DNA of 64,000 bases from Bolinopsis microptera (Eukaryota > Ctenophora > Tentaculata > Lobata > Bolinopsidae). The notes under the pieces were generated by a model. It was not told the DNA's origin. It made no database searches and worked only from the letters and a program-made list of their open reading frames with translations. Both the position numbers and the translations under genes were made by a program. Numbering within the stretch: position 1 is the stretch's first letter; every line of letters starts with the position of its first letter. The stretch covers positions 10,530,635 through 10,594,634 of the forward strand of contig NC_087079.1 in NCBI RefSeq assembly GCF_026151205.1. Direction: 5' to 3'. This document shows, piece by piece, positions 23,064-45,481 of this stretch.

Positions 23064-26000
23064 ATGTCGGTGGATGCAGGAGAGCTCGAGGAACTCCTGA
23101 AGATATACTATTCCAGACTCTTCCCCTACAAACCCTACATAGATTGGTTATCTTACAATAATCTCGACTATTTGTCAAAAAGGGAGTTTTGTTTTACCCT
23201 CAACGGTGACATTTACCTGAGGTGAGAAAAGTAAAGAACATAGAGCTGAATTATCATTTCTCGTTATTCCTATATTCGGTCGTTACTTGGCTCCATTCCT
23301 GCACCTGTGGTATAATAATAATCTGTTGAACCAACACGGACACCATCTCAGGTACAAATCCTTCTCAAATCAAGACGAGTTCAAAAAGGAACTGAAGACA
23401 GTTAACCCCTTCAAGATCGATGTCGGAGCAGTGTACAACATCAAGCCCAAGGACCACAAGTCCTTTAAAAGTGGTAGCTTCACTGCTGTCGAGAGGGAGG
23501 TGGTGTTCGATATTGATATGACTGATTACGATGAAGTCAGGTAATTTTCCTCAAACGTCATTAGCTGAGATTTTCAGCTTCAGTGGCTAAATTTGTACAA
23601 TTAGGTTACAGTACAATACTTCTATGACAATATGTGAATAGGAGGTAGTGCTCTAATTCTATAATGAGTGGTTCCATAATTTGTAATCTCCTTAAAGGCT
23701 GCGTAATGCGTTACATAACCACGTGAAAGTACCGCAAAATCGCGTTACGTCACCGCTGCACAATCCCAGGTACTGCTGCTCGGAAGCCAAGATCTGCTCG
23801 GACTGCTGGGTGTTCATGAAGATAGCGGTTCGTATAATTGACGAGGCCCTGAGACACGACTTTGGTTTCAGTAACTTGTTGTGGGTGTACTCGGGGAGGC
23901 GAGGAGTTCATTGCTGGGTGGCTGACGAAAACGCCAGAAAACTTACCAATAGCGGTTCGTAACGATGCCAATTTACAGTTTACACGTTAACAGCTGGTTA
24001 AGTTAAAGCAATTTTAGTGAATCCTCCGGCCTCTATAAATGTAAACGATGATCATAAGTTGGTATTAGTATGTTCTTCTGTCCGATTATTCACTGATATG
24101 CCAAGTAAATAGTAGTTTTCACCAGTTGACCGCACAAGTTGGTTACTCACTGCAATACTTGACTGTAATGTTTGTTTTAGGTAGGGGAGCTATAGCAGAT
24201 TATTTATCTCTTGTTATCGGAGGAGACCAGCAATCTAAAAAGGTAATTTTTTTGTTTCTAACAATTACTTGCGTACAACATCATCAAACCGACACATAAC
24301 ACATTCTATCGTTCATCAAATGATCACGTGACCTACAATGTCCTGTTTTCCCAGGTGACGCTCCCGGGTGTACCTCATCCCTCCATCAAACGATCAGTTA
24401 ACACTATAGCCCGCTACTTCGAGGAACTGATGATTGATTCACAGGATTTCCTCGGCACCGAAGAAAAATGTCAAAAGGTCGGGCCATTTACTCAATATTG
24501 ATGGGTAAATAATTGATAGAAATGAATAAGATATCGTCCCACAAGAATATAATTGTCGCATTTTGAAATTCGCAGAATTTCTTTTCGAACACGTTTGACA
24601 AAGCTAATGGAAATCAATTTACCAGGTTTTGGGGATGCTGCCTCCGAAAACGATACAGGACGACTTAAAAGATTGGGTTTCATCCAATCACGACAGTAAA
24701 ACCAAGTGGAATAAACTGAAAGGCACATGGTCCACATATGCGGGGAAGAGAAAACTGTTTAACAAAGATAACGCTATCTACGAAGTTGTTCTTCAGGTAA
24801 ATCATACATTAAAATGATTGAACTAAGCAAAGATTCAGAATAAGGAACCGGGAGATAAGGAATTATCCACTTAACCCAATTTTGGAGTTTGGCAGGGATT
24901 AACATGTCCGCTATTTCAGTTGTGCTATCCCCGGCTAGATGTTAACGTCACGAAAGGATTAAACCATCTTTTGAAGTCGCCGTTTTCCGTTCACCCTAAA
25001 ACTGGAAGGGTATGCGTTCCTTTCCTGGCTAAGGACGTTGATACTTTCGACCCCTTTATTGTACCGGTAATAGTTTTAAATTTGTTGAATTGATGTCTCC
25101 TATCTTTTAATTAATGATAATCATATAACTCATCGCCCATTCGGAATTTCTCCATCGAACGCTAGCGAAATTGGCAAGAACGAAAAATATTCAACGAACT
25201 TTTTCGACATTGAGTTGGAAATGGCTCTGAAATTACACATTTTTATCGAGACTAACATTACGCTATTTCGCAGACTCTAAAAGAAGTGATAACTGAGGTA
25301 GATAACTGGTCTGGTGATCCCAAGGTTCTGGACTATGCCAAAACATCACTTAAATCCTCTATTGACATGTTCAAATCGTAAGTGTACAAGTAGTAAGATT
25401 ATCTTAATCCTCTCACTTTTATTATTATTAAATCAAAGTTCTAAACAAGGGATAGTTAAAAAACAACGCCCAAGTCTAATCTTTCCCTAAAACAAAAACT
25501 AAAAATAAAGAACTTCATTGCAATTTCCGCCAATATCTCTTGTCATAACTCAAATTACGGAGATACTTTTTCTGACAATGGCTCAGCATTGCAGCGTTTA
25601 TACAAGTTTTTGTTGGAGATGACTCCTGGGTACTTTATATTCAAAATAGTGCGAAGATGTCTGCGGTGAACAACATCTAGTTTTTCAAGGAATATTTTGG
25701 GGACGGCCCAACAGGATGAGTTGTACATAAGAACCGATACGACTAAAGCATTATACAGTATTAGACGTTTGTTTAGGGGCAGTTTATCACTCCAGGCCTT
25801 CTTGTAATTGTTAGGCAGCATATCCCAGGTTTATGCGACGCTGAATATCAGCTTTGCTACACAAGACGGACCCTAGGGCCTAGAGTGATACTTTTCCTCC
25901 ATGCTTCATTCCCCGACACAAATTTTCCATCACTGTCGACTTCACCCGTACTAGCTAAATAAACATGAGTGAAGTCCGTTTTGTCTTCATTGACAAAGAG

Positions 26001-28606
26001 GTTCCATTTCTCGAGTATAGCTGTTGCCTGGGGCAAAATAGCTCTCAAGTTGTCTTCCTCTTCATCATTGAAGTCAACATCATCAGCATATTCAGTGTCA
26101 AGTGGAAGGCCAGCAATAGTAATCGGGGGGATCGGCCTATCTAAACTGATTGTTATAGTCCATCTAAGTTCATTCAAAGCACCAGCCAAGACAAGGGTGA
26201 ACAGACAGCCGGATAGACAGTCACCTTGGAAAGCTCCAAGGAGACTTAAAAACTCAGCTGAAAGAACCCATTTACCTTCACCCGTAGCTTTTGTGTTGGA
26301 CAACAACAACCGGACAATCCTCAGCTCATCCTCAGTACAGCCACACAGTTTCAGGAGTTCAAGAATCGTAGTGCGTTTGATCGTGTCAAACGCACTAGAC
26401 ATATCAATGCCCATGCGATGATACTCCCATTTCTTCCTTTGGACAACTGACAGTAGAACTCGCTGACACCAAACAATATCAGCACAAGAACGAGCGCGTT
26501 TATATGCACACTGCCATGGACCAGTGAAGGCGTTCACTTTTTCTTCTATCCTTTTAAGAGTAGCCATAGACAGAATTTTTCTGGCTGCATTGGACAAGGT
26601 GAGTGGACGTAAATTCTTCAGAGGACCAATAGGTTTTTTTGGCTTCTGTAAGGGTGTTATAGTAGCCTCTCCAATGGAAATGGGGAAAGTATGTGTCTCG
26701 AAACAACTGTTGATGATTCCAGCATAATGTTCATGGACTGTACTATTAGAGTACTTAATTAGCTCGTTGGGTATTCCATCGGGACCATTTGCCCTCCCAT
26801 TTTTCAAGCTAGAGGTGGCTGCATGTATTTCAACTCCAGTAAAAGGGACATTGAGAGCACGTGGTAGACCCTCAAAAGGCTCGAGAGGTTGCTCATTGCA
26901 AGTCAGCTGTTTTTCGAGATAGTCTCTAACAACAGAAGCTTTCATGTCGTCAGATGCAATCAAACAGCCATTTTCATCATGAACACCAATCGAGTTATTA
27001 GGTGGTTTACTTTTCTGAAGATGTCTTACTGCTTCAAACATTTTCCTTGAATCGTTTGTGTTAGTAATATCACTATAGGTCTGATCAGCTTGGGCAGACC
27101 TCACTTCAACTAATCTTTTCTGGATACTATTAGTGAGGTGGTTGATGGATGACCTCAATGTAGTTCGATCAAGAGATTGATTATTGTTAAGTAGCTGTCG
27201 GAGATCGTGACGCTTTTCAACAAGCTCTTTGAGAGTGTCATCACTGCTGTGATGTTTCAAGCGAGCTTTAGGTTTTGGGCCGATGGAAACATTGGCAGCA
27301 TCACGAATATGAGACATAAGATTTTGAAGGTCGGCATTTGGATCGTTGCTGGTCGCAAAATTTGAGAACTTGCCTTCAAGGGCCAAGTGATATTTATGTT
27401 GCATATCTTTGTTGCTTACAAGTTCTGATATATTATAAGAAGGAACACGTCGTTGTTTAGGTTTGAAACAAAGATGAATGTTGCTGAAATTGATGCGAGC
27501 AATGACAAGTCTATGATCTGAAAATGTTTTAGTACCAGCATAAGTTCTTGATTGAGTCAAAAGACACTTAGATCTATTTCGGCATAGTATGTAATCTATT
27601 TGAGAGTATACAGGCAGTGTCTTCTTACTGTACCGACCAGCTGACCAATCCTTTCGCCAACCAGTAAATGATGTAACACGTCTGCTAGGTTGTATAAAAC
27701 TAGTGTTCACAGCAAACAGATTATTTTCTGAGATAAAATCCAGTAATCTAGAACAATTTTCGTTCCTTACTCCCATTCCGTATTTCCCCATATATCTACC
27801 AAAACCCTGTTCAATATCAGAAGGGGATAATTTACCCAGTTTTGAATTAAAGTCACCCAGAAATTGCAACTCCACATTAGAGGGTACATTCTTGGCCTCT
27901 CTTAGCTGCCCATAAAAGTTATCCAAAACAACTGGATTTTTACGGACTAGCCCCTGATGTGGACAGTAGGCATTGATCACCCTGCAACGTAGGGGTGTAC
28001 CGCTACGTGAGGGGATGCAAATATCGACATAGCATACCCGGTCACTGATGTACTTCCAGCAAACCACATAGTTCATCATGCGAGGACTGATTATAAAACC
28101 CAAGCCTCCATGGCGACTGTCCAACTGCTCGAACAGAAACAAGTTAAAACCGTTGCGCAAAACAAGGCTGTCTGATTCGGTGACTTTAGTTTCCTGCAGA
28201 GCGCAGATGTCGACATTGTACTTTTCACAGTCTAATCCTAGTAACTCACGTTTACTATGTAGGCTATCATCTTGCTGAACACCGAGCCCACGGATGTTAA
28301 ATGTGGCGAAGCTGATCATTAATGCAATGGTTGTTGATACAAATGATTTCTTCTTCGGGTTAAATATGTTGGAGTTGGCGTCACCACCGTCTCCACCGCT
28401 GACATTACTCGAACGGACCATCTAAAAATACTTTTATTAAATGTTTATAAAATGTATTTTTCTCATATCTTCTGACCAATTATGAATTGATAGAATATTT
28501 ATCCATATTCGAGTCCCCCTTCAAATAACTTTCTTTCTTTAGGTTCGCTAAGAAGTGTCGAATGGAGGACTCTGAAGAAAACAAGGAGAATAAGATGGAT
28601 TGGTGA
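23064..28606 (+). CDS. PRIM1: DNA primase small (catalytic) subunit
   Basis: Nine exons: 23064-23221, 23352-23540, 23770-23954, 24181-24242, 24355-24477, 24626-24796, 24920-25066, 25274-25377, 28543-28606. All phases join, giving 400 aa (about 420 in vertebrates). The catalytic DIDMTDYD motif is at 106-113, with the metal-binding aspartates 106 and 108. Zinc-type cysteines are at 118, 119, 125 and 128, and the SGRRGVHCW motif at 157-165 carries the Arg and His of the nucleotide site. Conserved [10 protein letters not shown] and [12 protein letters not shown] blocks follow. The enzyme makes the RNA primers of the polymerase alpha-primase complex in the nucleus. The exon 3 donor (GTTCGT) is weak, but only it keeps frame. 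A LINE occupies the last intron, antisense, before the 20-residue acidic and lysine-rich C-terminal exon. AATAAA at 28804-28809 is a likely poly(A) signal. Confidence 0.97.
25512..25856 (-). pseudogene. Frameshifted C-terminal part of the same LINE ORF
   Basis: After the stop at 25857 the RT sequence continues in a second frame ([15 protein letters not shown]), then a third ([17 protein letters not shown] through HRRHLRTI, up to [11 protein letters not shown]), then breaks again. This arrangement is typical of the thumb and C-terminal region of such LINE proteins. At least two single-base indels separate it from the main ORF. Confidence 0.75.
25857..28421 (-). CDS. LINE endonuclease-reverse transcriptase ORF
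   Basis: 854 codons from ATG 28421. An apurinic-type endonuclease lies at about residues 36-310: ATFNIRG, then LQETK, then FLGDFN, then a FSDHRLV end. The reverse transcriptase follows at about 530-800, with [11 protein letters not shown], the motif [11 protein letters not shown] (catalytic Asp), FQGDCLSG and the active-site box YADD. No zinc knuckle or RNase H is seen. Two frameshifts after the RT core separate the C-terminal part, which resumes with [11 protein letters not shown] at about 25817-25555 and its degraded end. The copy is therefore nearly complete but probably inactive. Its open EN-RT portion suggests a fairly recent insertion. Confidence 0.9.
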   Translation of the reverse strand: MVRSSNVSGGDGGDANSNIFNPKKKSFVSTTIALMISFATFNIRGLGVQQDDSLHSKRELLGLDCEKYNVDICALQETKVTESDSLVLRNGFNLFLFEQLDSRHGGLGFIISPRMMNYVVCWKYISDRVCYVDICIPSRSGTPLRCRVINAYCPHQGLVRKNPVVLDNFYGQLREAKNVPSNVELQFLGDFNSKLGKLSPSDIEQGFGRYMGKYGMGVRNENCSRLLDFISENNLFAVNTSFIQPSRRVTSFTGWRKDWSAGRYSKKTLPVYSQIDYILCRNRSKCLLTQSRTYAGTKTFSDHRLVIARINFSNIHLCFKPKQRRVPSYNISELVSNKDMQHKYHLALEGKFSNFATSNDPNADLQNLMSHIRDAANVSIGPKPKARLKHHSSDDTLKELVEKRHDLRQLLNNNQSLDRTTLRSSINHLTNSIQKRLVEVRSAQADQTYSDITNTNDSRKMFEAVRHLQKSKPPNNSIGVHDENGCLIASDDMKASVVRDYLEKQLTCNEQPLEPFEGLPRALNVPFTGVEIHAATSSLKNGRANGPDGIPNELIKYSNSTVHEHYAGIINSCFETHTFPISIGEATITPLQKPKKPIGPLKNLRPLTLSNAARKILSMATLKRIEEKVNAFTGPWQCAYKRARSCADIVWCQRVLLSVVQRKKWEYHRMGIDMSSAFDTIKRTTILELLKLCGCTEDELRIVRLLLSNTKATGEGKWVLSAEFLSLLGAFQGDCLSGCLFTLVLAGALNELRWTITISLDRPIPPITIAGLPLDTEYADDVDFNDEEEDNLRAILPQATAILEKWNLFVNEDKTDFTHVYLASTGEVDSDGKFVSGNEAWRKSITLGPRVRLV

Positions 28607-30244
28607 TGACATTTGTTGACTACAAGGACATGATTTGTGTTCGTACGTTTGTGTAAAGAAGGCGCCAGTATGCAGGAAGGCGACACGACATGTTTAAACC
28701 GCTGATTCTGGTGGAATTACAAACTAGAGAAATTATAATGCTGTTACAATCAACATTTTCGTCAGCTCATTTCTAAAAGCCGTTCACTATAATGTGCCAT
28801 CTTAATAAAGAACTGAAGCACAGATGAAAGTGGAAGGTTCTGACTCTTTTAATTTAACTTATTTTGTATTTGTGGACCTGATGATCTTCACTTTTTATGT
28901 TTTTTAAACTTTGCATCTTATTTATTAATTTGAATAAGTGATTCCCTAGAAGGTGCTGTTGAAGGTCAATTGGCCTAATGCATTTAATTTTTATCTCTAT
29001 CCAGACATTTTATCAGTAAGTACTTCCAGTATAATTTTTATTTTGACGTTGGAATTATTATCTAATATTTATAATTGAATTTTTTAAATCTATGAACAAA
29101 ATCTTTTCCTTGTCCATTCCTGAACTTCAGTAAAGCAATCACGATGTGAATTGAGATCGATTTGACCCTGTCAATAATTTGATGATGATGATTCCCTTCG
29201 GCCTGCCCAGAATCTTGTACTCCAGCCCAAGGACGTTAAACAATCATGGCAGGTTTCAGGGTTCAAAATGACTTACAGCTAACCCATAACCATATGAGCC
29301 ATTTCTAATGGAAAGATATCGCAAAATCCTGTTATATTTTAGTAATACATTTGTCACATGTTTGCAATTCAAGCCTAAATCTGAAGGACAAGTAAGGACA
29401 CATTGATATTTCTACTTGGCACTCAAGCCAAATACTGCATGAAAATAATACATGAAAATGTAACACAGAATGACATCCCTGGTTCGAAGGCTGCACCCAA
29501 CTATTTTAAGTGACAAAGCGCCAGCTCTCCTCCATCGCTACTTATAAAACGGTTACAAATTATATTTGTTATTAGACACCCTAGACAAAATTTCAAATGA
29601 AGAAAAAAAATGGACATGGTTTGACCAAGAATAACAAGATTTTCAAAATTAAACCCAGAGAAATGAATTTAATATGGTTCGAATTCAAAATGAATCAAAT
29701 TTTAAGCCTGGTGATAACAAACATGAAAAGGTAGATAACTGAACGAGGCTGCATGTGATGATGTATAAAATGTTTCAATAGGTACAATGCAGCTGACCTT
29801 ATCTTGTATCCAAATTTCAACGACTATTTGAGTCGTAATTAAGATATTATCTCAATCTTGAAATTTGTATCAATTACTGCGAGGATTAAACATTGTAACA
29901 ATGGGAAATTTCAAGTAAAATAAACAAGTGCGTGCTTAGAAAATGAAGTGTTCCTGAATTCATCAGAATACATATATATATCTACAGTTGAGTAAATCAG
30001 TTTAACTTTAAAAAGTTAGTCTTTTACTTTGTGGAGCACATCCCATAAATACAAATTAAAATGTATAGGCAAGAATCATGATTAAATGTTTAACTTCCAT
30101 TACATAACAATCAAGCGTCCGTCTTTGAAGTGATCATCCGAACATCAATTACAATATCATCTTCTCACGACTACACCACAGCGCGACATCTATTGACGAC
30201 ATCATAACGATGAATCATGACGTCATGGCATTGATGAGGTGACG
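28607..30244. other. Convergent 3' ends of PRIM1 and RBPJ
   Basis: No ORF of note. The PRIM1 3' UTR probably ends soon after AATAAA (28804-28809). The remainder should include the RBPJ 3' UTR on the minus strand. Two TGACGTCA sites lie just before the RBPJ stop (about 30219 and 30240). Confidence 0.5.
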
Positions 30245-39613
<9,369 letters not shown>

Positions 39614-42309
39614 CTTTTAGTCAAGAATTTGATTACAAACTTTAACTTATTAACTATAGCTAGGGAAAAGTAAACAGTCTGATAATCAAGGTAGCAAAAC
39701 AAAACTAAGACTAACGGTCTATATCTACATACTATCTAGATATTACCGAGATCGTGAACTCCAATTAGTGAAAATTATATTAAGACTTAAGAGCTTCCGG
39801 GATACCAGTTACCAGTAATTGGTACGGCTATTAGGTATTGGAGATCAATTTACGGTACACTATCGGTAGATTCGATTAGAAACAATAATAAGTGAAATAT
39901 AATGATATAAATAGAAACATGATACTATACTCTACAAGATCACTACAAGAAAAAATGATATAACTAGCAAAGAGCTATCCTGGGCAGATGCTGGAAAAGC
40001 TGTTGAATAGTTTATATCATATTATAAAGGCTGCAAGATAGTTTAATAATGTAGTCGAGTTTAATTATGTAGGCGAGTCGAAATATAAAATTCCAGTTAT
40101 TCCACAACTTCCTTTATCAATTTACGGACGGTCGAAGTCAAGCGTTTCTGTTCAATTCTACTGCGTACAAACTACGAGGAGTACGACTTCCAAGTTCCAA
40201 CCGTGATCTTATTCCCCAAATATGAAAATTTGTCCGGCTTGAACTCAACTACAGACTCCACGGTCGTTATGTGATAGCTCTTAACTTTTGCAGATACAGA
40301 CTAGACACAAATCAAAGCATTTCGGTCAGAGCAGATTTTGAGGTAGGTCCTAAGAGTGAAAATTCTGACAGTCAAACGTTTCTGTCACAGTTGATACTCT
40401 ACTTTCTGCCACAGTTGATACTATACATAATTATTGTCCGGTTTCGTCGAAAAATTTAACATCAAAGACCTTTAGATTGTGGCATTTAACCCAAATATTT
40501 TAAATTTTGTCTGCTTTGTACCTGCCAAGTTTTATAGAAGCATCGCATGAAAAATTTGTAATATCAAGGGGCTGCGCTAAAAGTTGAAAAACTTGAATTG
40601 TAATGACTTGCATATCGGGAGTAAATTGTAAAATAACATATTATGATAAACGCTGGTTTCGAGCCGACCACAACTTTGGGTTGGATCAGTATCTGATAAC
40701 ATTTATTCGGTAAGAAAACTGAACATTTTGATTGTACATGCCAAGTATCACCTCAAGACTCCCTGTCTAAATACATGGCTTTAACAAGACCACAAAGTAC
40801 GTTCCCAATAACGATAATAACATGTAGGAAGTAATCTGCGCACCCGAGCTACAACTAAAAGTTAAAATCCCGGAAACGTGTTTAAAGTTGACACGGTTAC
40901 AAAATGACGGCACTAAGAAAAGTAAGTAGCGAGGAATTAAAGAGTGGGGTATGTGTGGCAGCAGCTGCGAGCAGTGTACAAAACAAATAACTCCAACAAT
41001 TCCCACGCTCTCTCCGAACTATCAACACTCAACACCAGTACACCTCCCAACCAATCACAGTCCACCATTTCCCCTTCAGTACACTTCTGGACCAATCAAA
41101 GGCCACCATTTCCCCTTCAGCATATCTACGGAGACGAGACAAAGGTCACGTGATAGCAACCAGCCAATCACGAAGCAGGACACATGTGTCACGTGACAGC
41201 AACGGGCCAATGGGAATCGAGGAAAGGTTCAGTGTGCAATATATGATTATCTAGAGGTCGTGGAAAGAGCTGGGATAATTCACGAGCACTACAATACACC
41301 AATATAAATACAGAGAGAAAAAGGTCACGTGATTTTGTACCGCCTTTCAAGGGCTGTGTCACTAGCCTTGCCAAGTACTTTTAAATAGCTCGTAACATAA
41401 CAAGCAAGCTTTAGGTCAAAACAAAATCAATCAGAAGGACAATCAGGTCACTCCACCCTTAAATTAAACCAACTATCTGTAATTTCCGATAGAGGTCTGG
41501 GTCCCTTTAAAGTAAGATATAGATAAGTGTACATGTGTTTATTTGAAGCTTTACATTTGCTGTAAGGTTGCTGACGAGGAAATGACTACACTTCGAAATG
41601 ACTACTGATTCGATCAGTTCTCAAACAATTAAATGTTACATTTTCCAAGTTGACAGCTGTAGACTGGGCATATAGCATGCAGCACGGCGCATTTAAATAC
41701 TCCAGGATCAAACGACGGTTTTATAACCCTTTCATGTAGCACTAGGGGAAAACGACGCAATTATATCCTGACAAGGTTATAACGTGACAAAGGTGCTAGG
41801 AGTACTCGAACGCACTCAGGGCGCAGAGAGAACACGTCACACAGCAGTGAGAGCGAGCCTGAGACTTTGCAATAATTGACAATTTATAGAGAGAGGGATA
41901 TTGAGTTGCTGAAACTTGTCAGATTATAATGATGCTGAGAGAATGTCGTGGGAAAAAAGAGAGCAGCACACCACTTAAATTTCAACAGGCAGTAGATATA
42001 TTGGTGTAGTATCTGCTGTGAGAATTCGGGTGACGCTGTTCCCCATACTTGCAGCTTGGTGCCAAAATGTCAACCATAAATAATTCTCACAGAGTAGTCT
42101 CCAGATTGGTTCTCTCCGATCTGAGAGAGATTCCGGGGAAGTAAGAGTAAAGCTAATGATGGTCAATTTGTAAAACAAGATCCACAACATAAGTGGCCTG
42201 GCCTGGGTACGGTGAATTTGAGCTCGTAAATAGAGGTTTGAAAAATACTAAATGCAATATAAAACGGCTACCTAACTGTGAGTATGGCAGTGCTAGAAAC
42301 TAAATCAAT

Positions 42310-42347
<38 letters not shown>

Positions 42348-42948
42348 ATAATTCCCACGACCCAACTCAAGTGCTAATTTACTAGTTATCAGACATTGTT
42401 TCTAACCCAGCAACCAGTACCCCACATCCCTCCCCACGTGGGCTCTCCCTGTCACCTGATTGGTCACCAGGTGTCACGTGAGAGGTACTCGACCTCTCTT
42501 AGTGGCTGTCAGCTGTCCCGTGGTTCTCAGGTAATTTCTGAAGATTGATCACGCGAGTGGGTATATCTCGGCATGAGAAAGAACAGCGCCAAAAGGTGGA
42601 TTATTTATTTATAACCTGCAGTTCAGTAAAGGGAAGATAAAAGGATCAATAAATATCGTGGGAATTTACAGAGAGATTTTACTTGAAACTCTAGACGTTG
42701 TACTATTTAGTATTTATAATAAGAAGATATTGTTTAACTATTATAAAGTTAAGGTAAAGAAGGACATTATCATAACCATCTCAGTGAACTAAGAGATCAA
42801 GTCGCCAATTATATTTCCTGAATTACTATAATATTATTACATCAACCACTTATTACACCAATCACTTTTTTGGGGATAATTTAAAAACGTATTACGTTGT
42901 CATGAATTTCTTTACTTTTCTTGAAAGTTTTACGAATTATCACCAACA
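39614..42948. other. Upstream region of RBPJ
   Basis: No gene recognised. 41000-41340 is dense in CCAAT boxes (CCAATCA) and TCACGTGA E-boxes and could be a promoter or enhancer. No exon with good coding features was found. Confidence 0.45.
42311..42344. repeat. (CT)17 microsatellite
   Basis: Uninterrupted CT dinucleotide run. Confidence 0.95.
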
Positions 42949-43352
42949 CCGATCCTGGGGGGGTGTAACCCAAAAAAACCCAACTCCTACCCAAGAAAAG
43001 GTAATACTGGGATTGGGTTTTTTTGGGTTTTTTTGGGTTTTTTAAACAAAATTTAAACAAAATTCTAGCCATTTCATTAATTGTATTGAATGTGAATTAT
43101 TTCCCACTGAGTCTTACCTACGTGTTGTTCTCATGTCTTAACTTAATAGATAGTTTACATAGTATATAAGTGTGTTTATATTGATAGTATGTTATCACGA
43201 TAGCAAACAGGATGTCTCGTTCATCGAGATATAATCCATATGAATGCACAAAGTGGAAATGTGGCAAATGTGGCAAATGTGTTCTCCTGTCATGGAAGGA
43301 GGCTATGACGAAGGTCAAGGCAAGTCAAAGCACATGACTTAAATTACTTGAC

Positions 43353-44570
43353 TTAAGGCGGCTTCAGAGTCCGACTCTCGATGATGTGTCTCCAAAGCTT
43401 TCTGTCCGCCATAAGCTCCTTAATCTCCCCAGTGTTCTTGAGTCCAGTGTCACTTATTAGGTTATCGACGAAGGTGAGCGGTGGTCTACCCCTCCCTAGG
43501 TTCCCAAAGGAGAAGTTGGTGTGCTGCCAGGTCATCATGTCGCTGGATGTGCCCAGCCAACCTCATTCTTCTGGCCTGTATCTTCGAAATAACTCTTGGG
43601 AGTGATCCAAAGACCTCCTTGTTGGTGCGATGTCCTCTCCAGTCCACGTTTAGGGCCATCCGAAGCATTCTACTGAAACATCCGTCTATTCTTTTCTTCA
43701 AAGATTCTGTTATTGTCCACGTTTTCGTTCCATACAGGAAGATTGATTCAACCGTAGCTTGAACAGACGGATCTTTAAATCTCGGCGCAAATTGGACCTC
43801 CATATAGCCTACATTTTGTGGTAGGCAGCCCATGCCTTGGCCTTGCGTAACCTAAAGTCGTGCTCCGTTGTACTAAAATCCTCAACTTCTTCTAAGGCAT
43901 GTCCGTCCTTAGAAATTATTGTGTGTGGCTCCTCTCCTACTAAATTAACTGTAAGATCCTTGGTTTTAGACAAAAGAGATTTCCTGCCTCCTCATCAGAT
44001 GAGGCTTCTGTAGGACTGTAGCATGTGATGACAGTGAGCCTGGGCTTTCCATTTAAGAGACATGGTGAGGATCCTTGCGCTGTAAGATTTTATAACTTTA
44101 TAAGACTTATAGCCTCATATGCTGTCCTCGTCAAGATGATTCCTACTCTCCCATTAGAAGCGCCAGCTGCGTTTCTCCACGCAAATGAGATCACTGGATG
44201 AATCCCTTTGTTCATCTTTTCTATTCTGGTATTCTCAGCAATCAGCATGCACTACCCGATGTTCGATTCTTGCAGGGCAAGGATGTGCAGCTTGCTTCGA
44301 GAAAATAGTTCTTCAAGTTCGATGCGTTTGTGCTGTTCTCTGGCTGTTCTTATGTTAAACGTGCCAACCTGAGCAGCCCTTCTACATGATACAACGCAAT
44401 TGGTGTTCATATTTTTTTAAATGTTTTCTTGTTTGACTTTCTGTAGAAATAGGTTGTCGTGTTGTGGAGACCGAGTCATCAGCTTCTGTAATAGCAGCGT
44501 AATTACCCCGGCAACCACTTCCACTAGAAAAATAAGGGGCTTTAACCCTTAAGCTGTTGATAAACTTCAT
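43353..44570 (-). pseudogene. RTE-like LINE with the reverse transcriptase core deleted
   Basis: Reading the minus strand, an endonuclease start (VGTFNIRTAREQHKR, then LHILALQES, then NGRVGIIL) spans about 44410-43990. It passes almost directly to the RT C-terminal region (RKAKAWAAYHK, TVESIFLYGTKTWT, RMLRMALNVDWRGH) at about 43940-43486. The tail, GRPPLTFVDNL, lies in another frame down to 43353. The catalytic RT palm is missing, and several stops and frameshifts are present. Weak coding similarity continues upstream to about 44570. This type is often misnamed craniofacial development protein 2 in databases. Confidence 0.8.
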
Positions 44571-45481
44571 CTTGACTTTTCAGTTGGCTCACAATCCTGT
44601 GCAGTCCCCTGCACATTGGCAGTGGATTGTGTTCTTAACTCTAAGGTTAAGGGCATCCGCTTGAACAATAGCCATCTTTAACTCTCACCATAATATTTTG
44701 GGTATCTTGAGCATGTAATTGCACGAACATATGCTATACAAGACAAATGTGACACTTCCTTTTTCTACCCAACAGCATCAGTTGTAATCCTTACCCAATC
44801 GTCACCTGCTCCAGTGTGGGGCTCTCCGATTTTATCCCAAAGCATAAGGAGGTTAGAGTGAGAACAGAGCTACACTTTAGCGGGGACTAACCCTTCCCCT
44901 GACTACCTCGTTACCCGGTACCCCGGCATAGGGAGCCGTATCCTGACTACCAGAGTGTGTTCCAGTCTAGCTGGGTCATAGTAGACTAGGTTGAACAAGG
45001 TAACAGCCAACACCTCTTTAGCTACTGTGCAATCCACAGTAAAGATTTACGAGTCTCAAAGCCTCTTGTAGACCAAGAGTTAAGGAGTCAATAGATCAAA
45101 TTATTGAACTTCCAGGGCTCAATGTCACCCGTCGACCGTCCTGCCTTTAGCCTGGACCCCCTGTCCAGTATCCAGTCTTCACCACGCGGAGGTAGTGGCT
45201 TTCATCATGCTGTCCGATGAGTGTCTGGAAGAGGGCACCAGCAGGATACCCCTTTTCAAAGTTCGGGAGCCTCACATCAGACCAGGGCTTCCACCCAGCT
45301 TCTATCCAGCGGTGACGCCTTGGGCCACCTAAGCTTCACACAACCATTGAAAGACCACCTGCCTACGTCTGTAAAAATGTTGATGATGCGATTATTACAG
45401 TCGAGGGTCTGATGCTGTACATTCTCAGTGTAACAGCTGACAACAGTTATCAACACTTTATGCCCTGGCTGTTTACATCCG

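Larger units (their letters stand above)
25420..28430 (-). mobile_element. APE-type non-LTR retrotransposon (LINE) in the last PRIM1 intron
   Basis: Antisense to PRIM1, between exon 8 (ends 25377) and exon 9 (starts 28543). The coding region is at 25857-28421, with a frame-broken C-terminus down to about 25512. The minus-strand 3' end appears to be an (ATA/TAA)-rich tail at about 25420-25433. The 5' end is approximate and no target duplication was found. Length about 3 kb. Clade not determined. Confidence 0.85.

Noticed and set aside
26000-28280. Plus-strand ORFs across the LINE (150, 67, 70, 66 codons)
   Set aside because: Antisense shadows of the reverse transcriptase-endonuclease frame.
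43381-43762. Plus-strand ORFs of 74 and 93 codons
   Set aside because: Antisense to the RTE-like LINE remnant, whose minus-strand motifs are clear.
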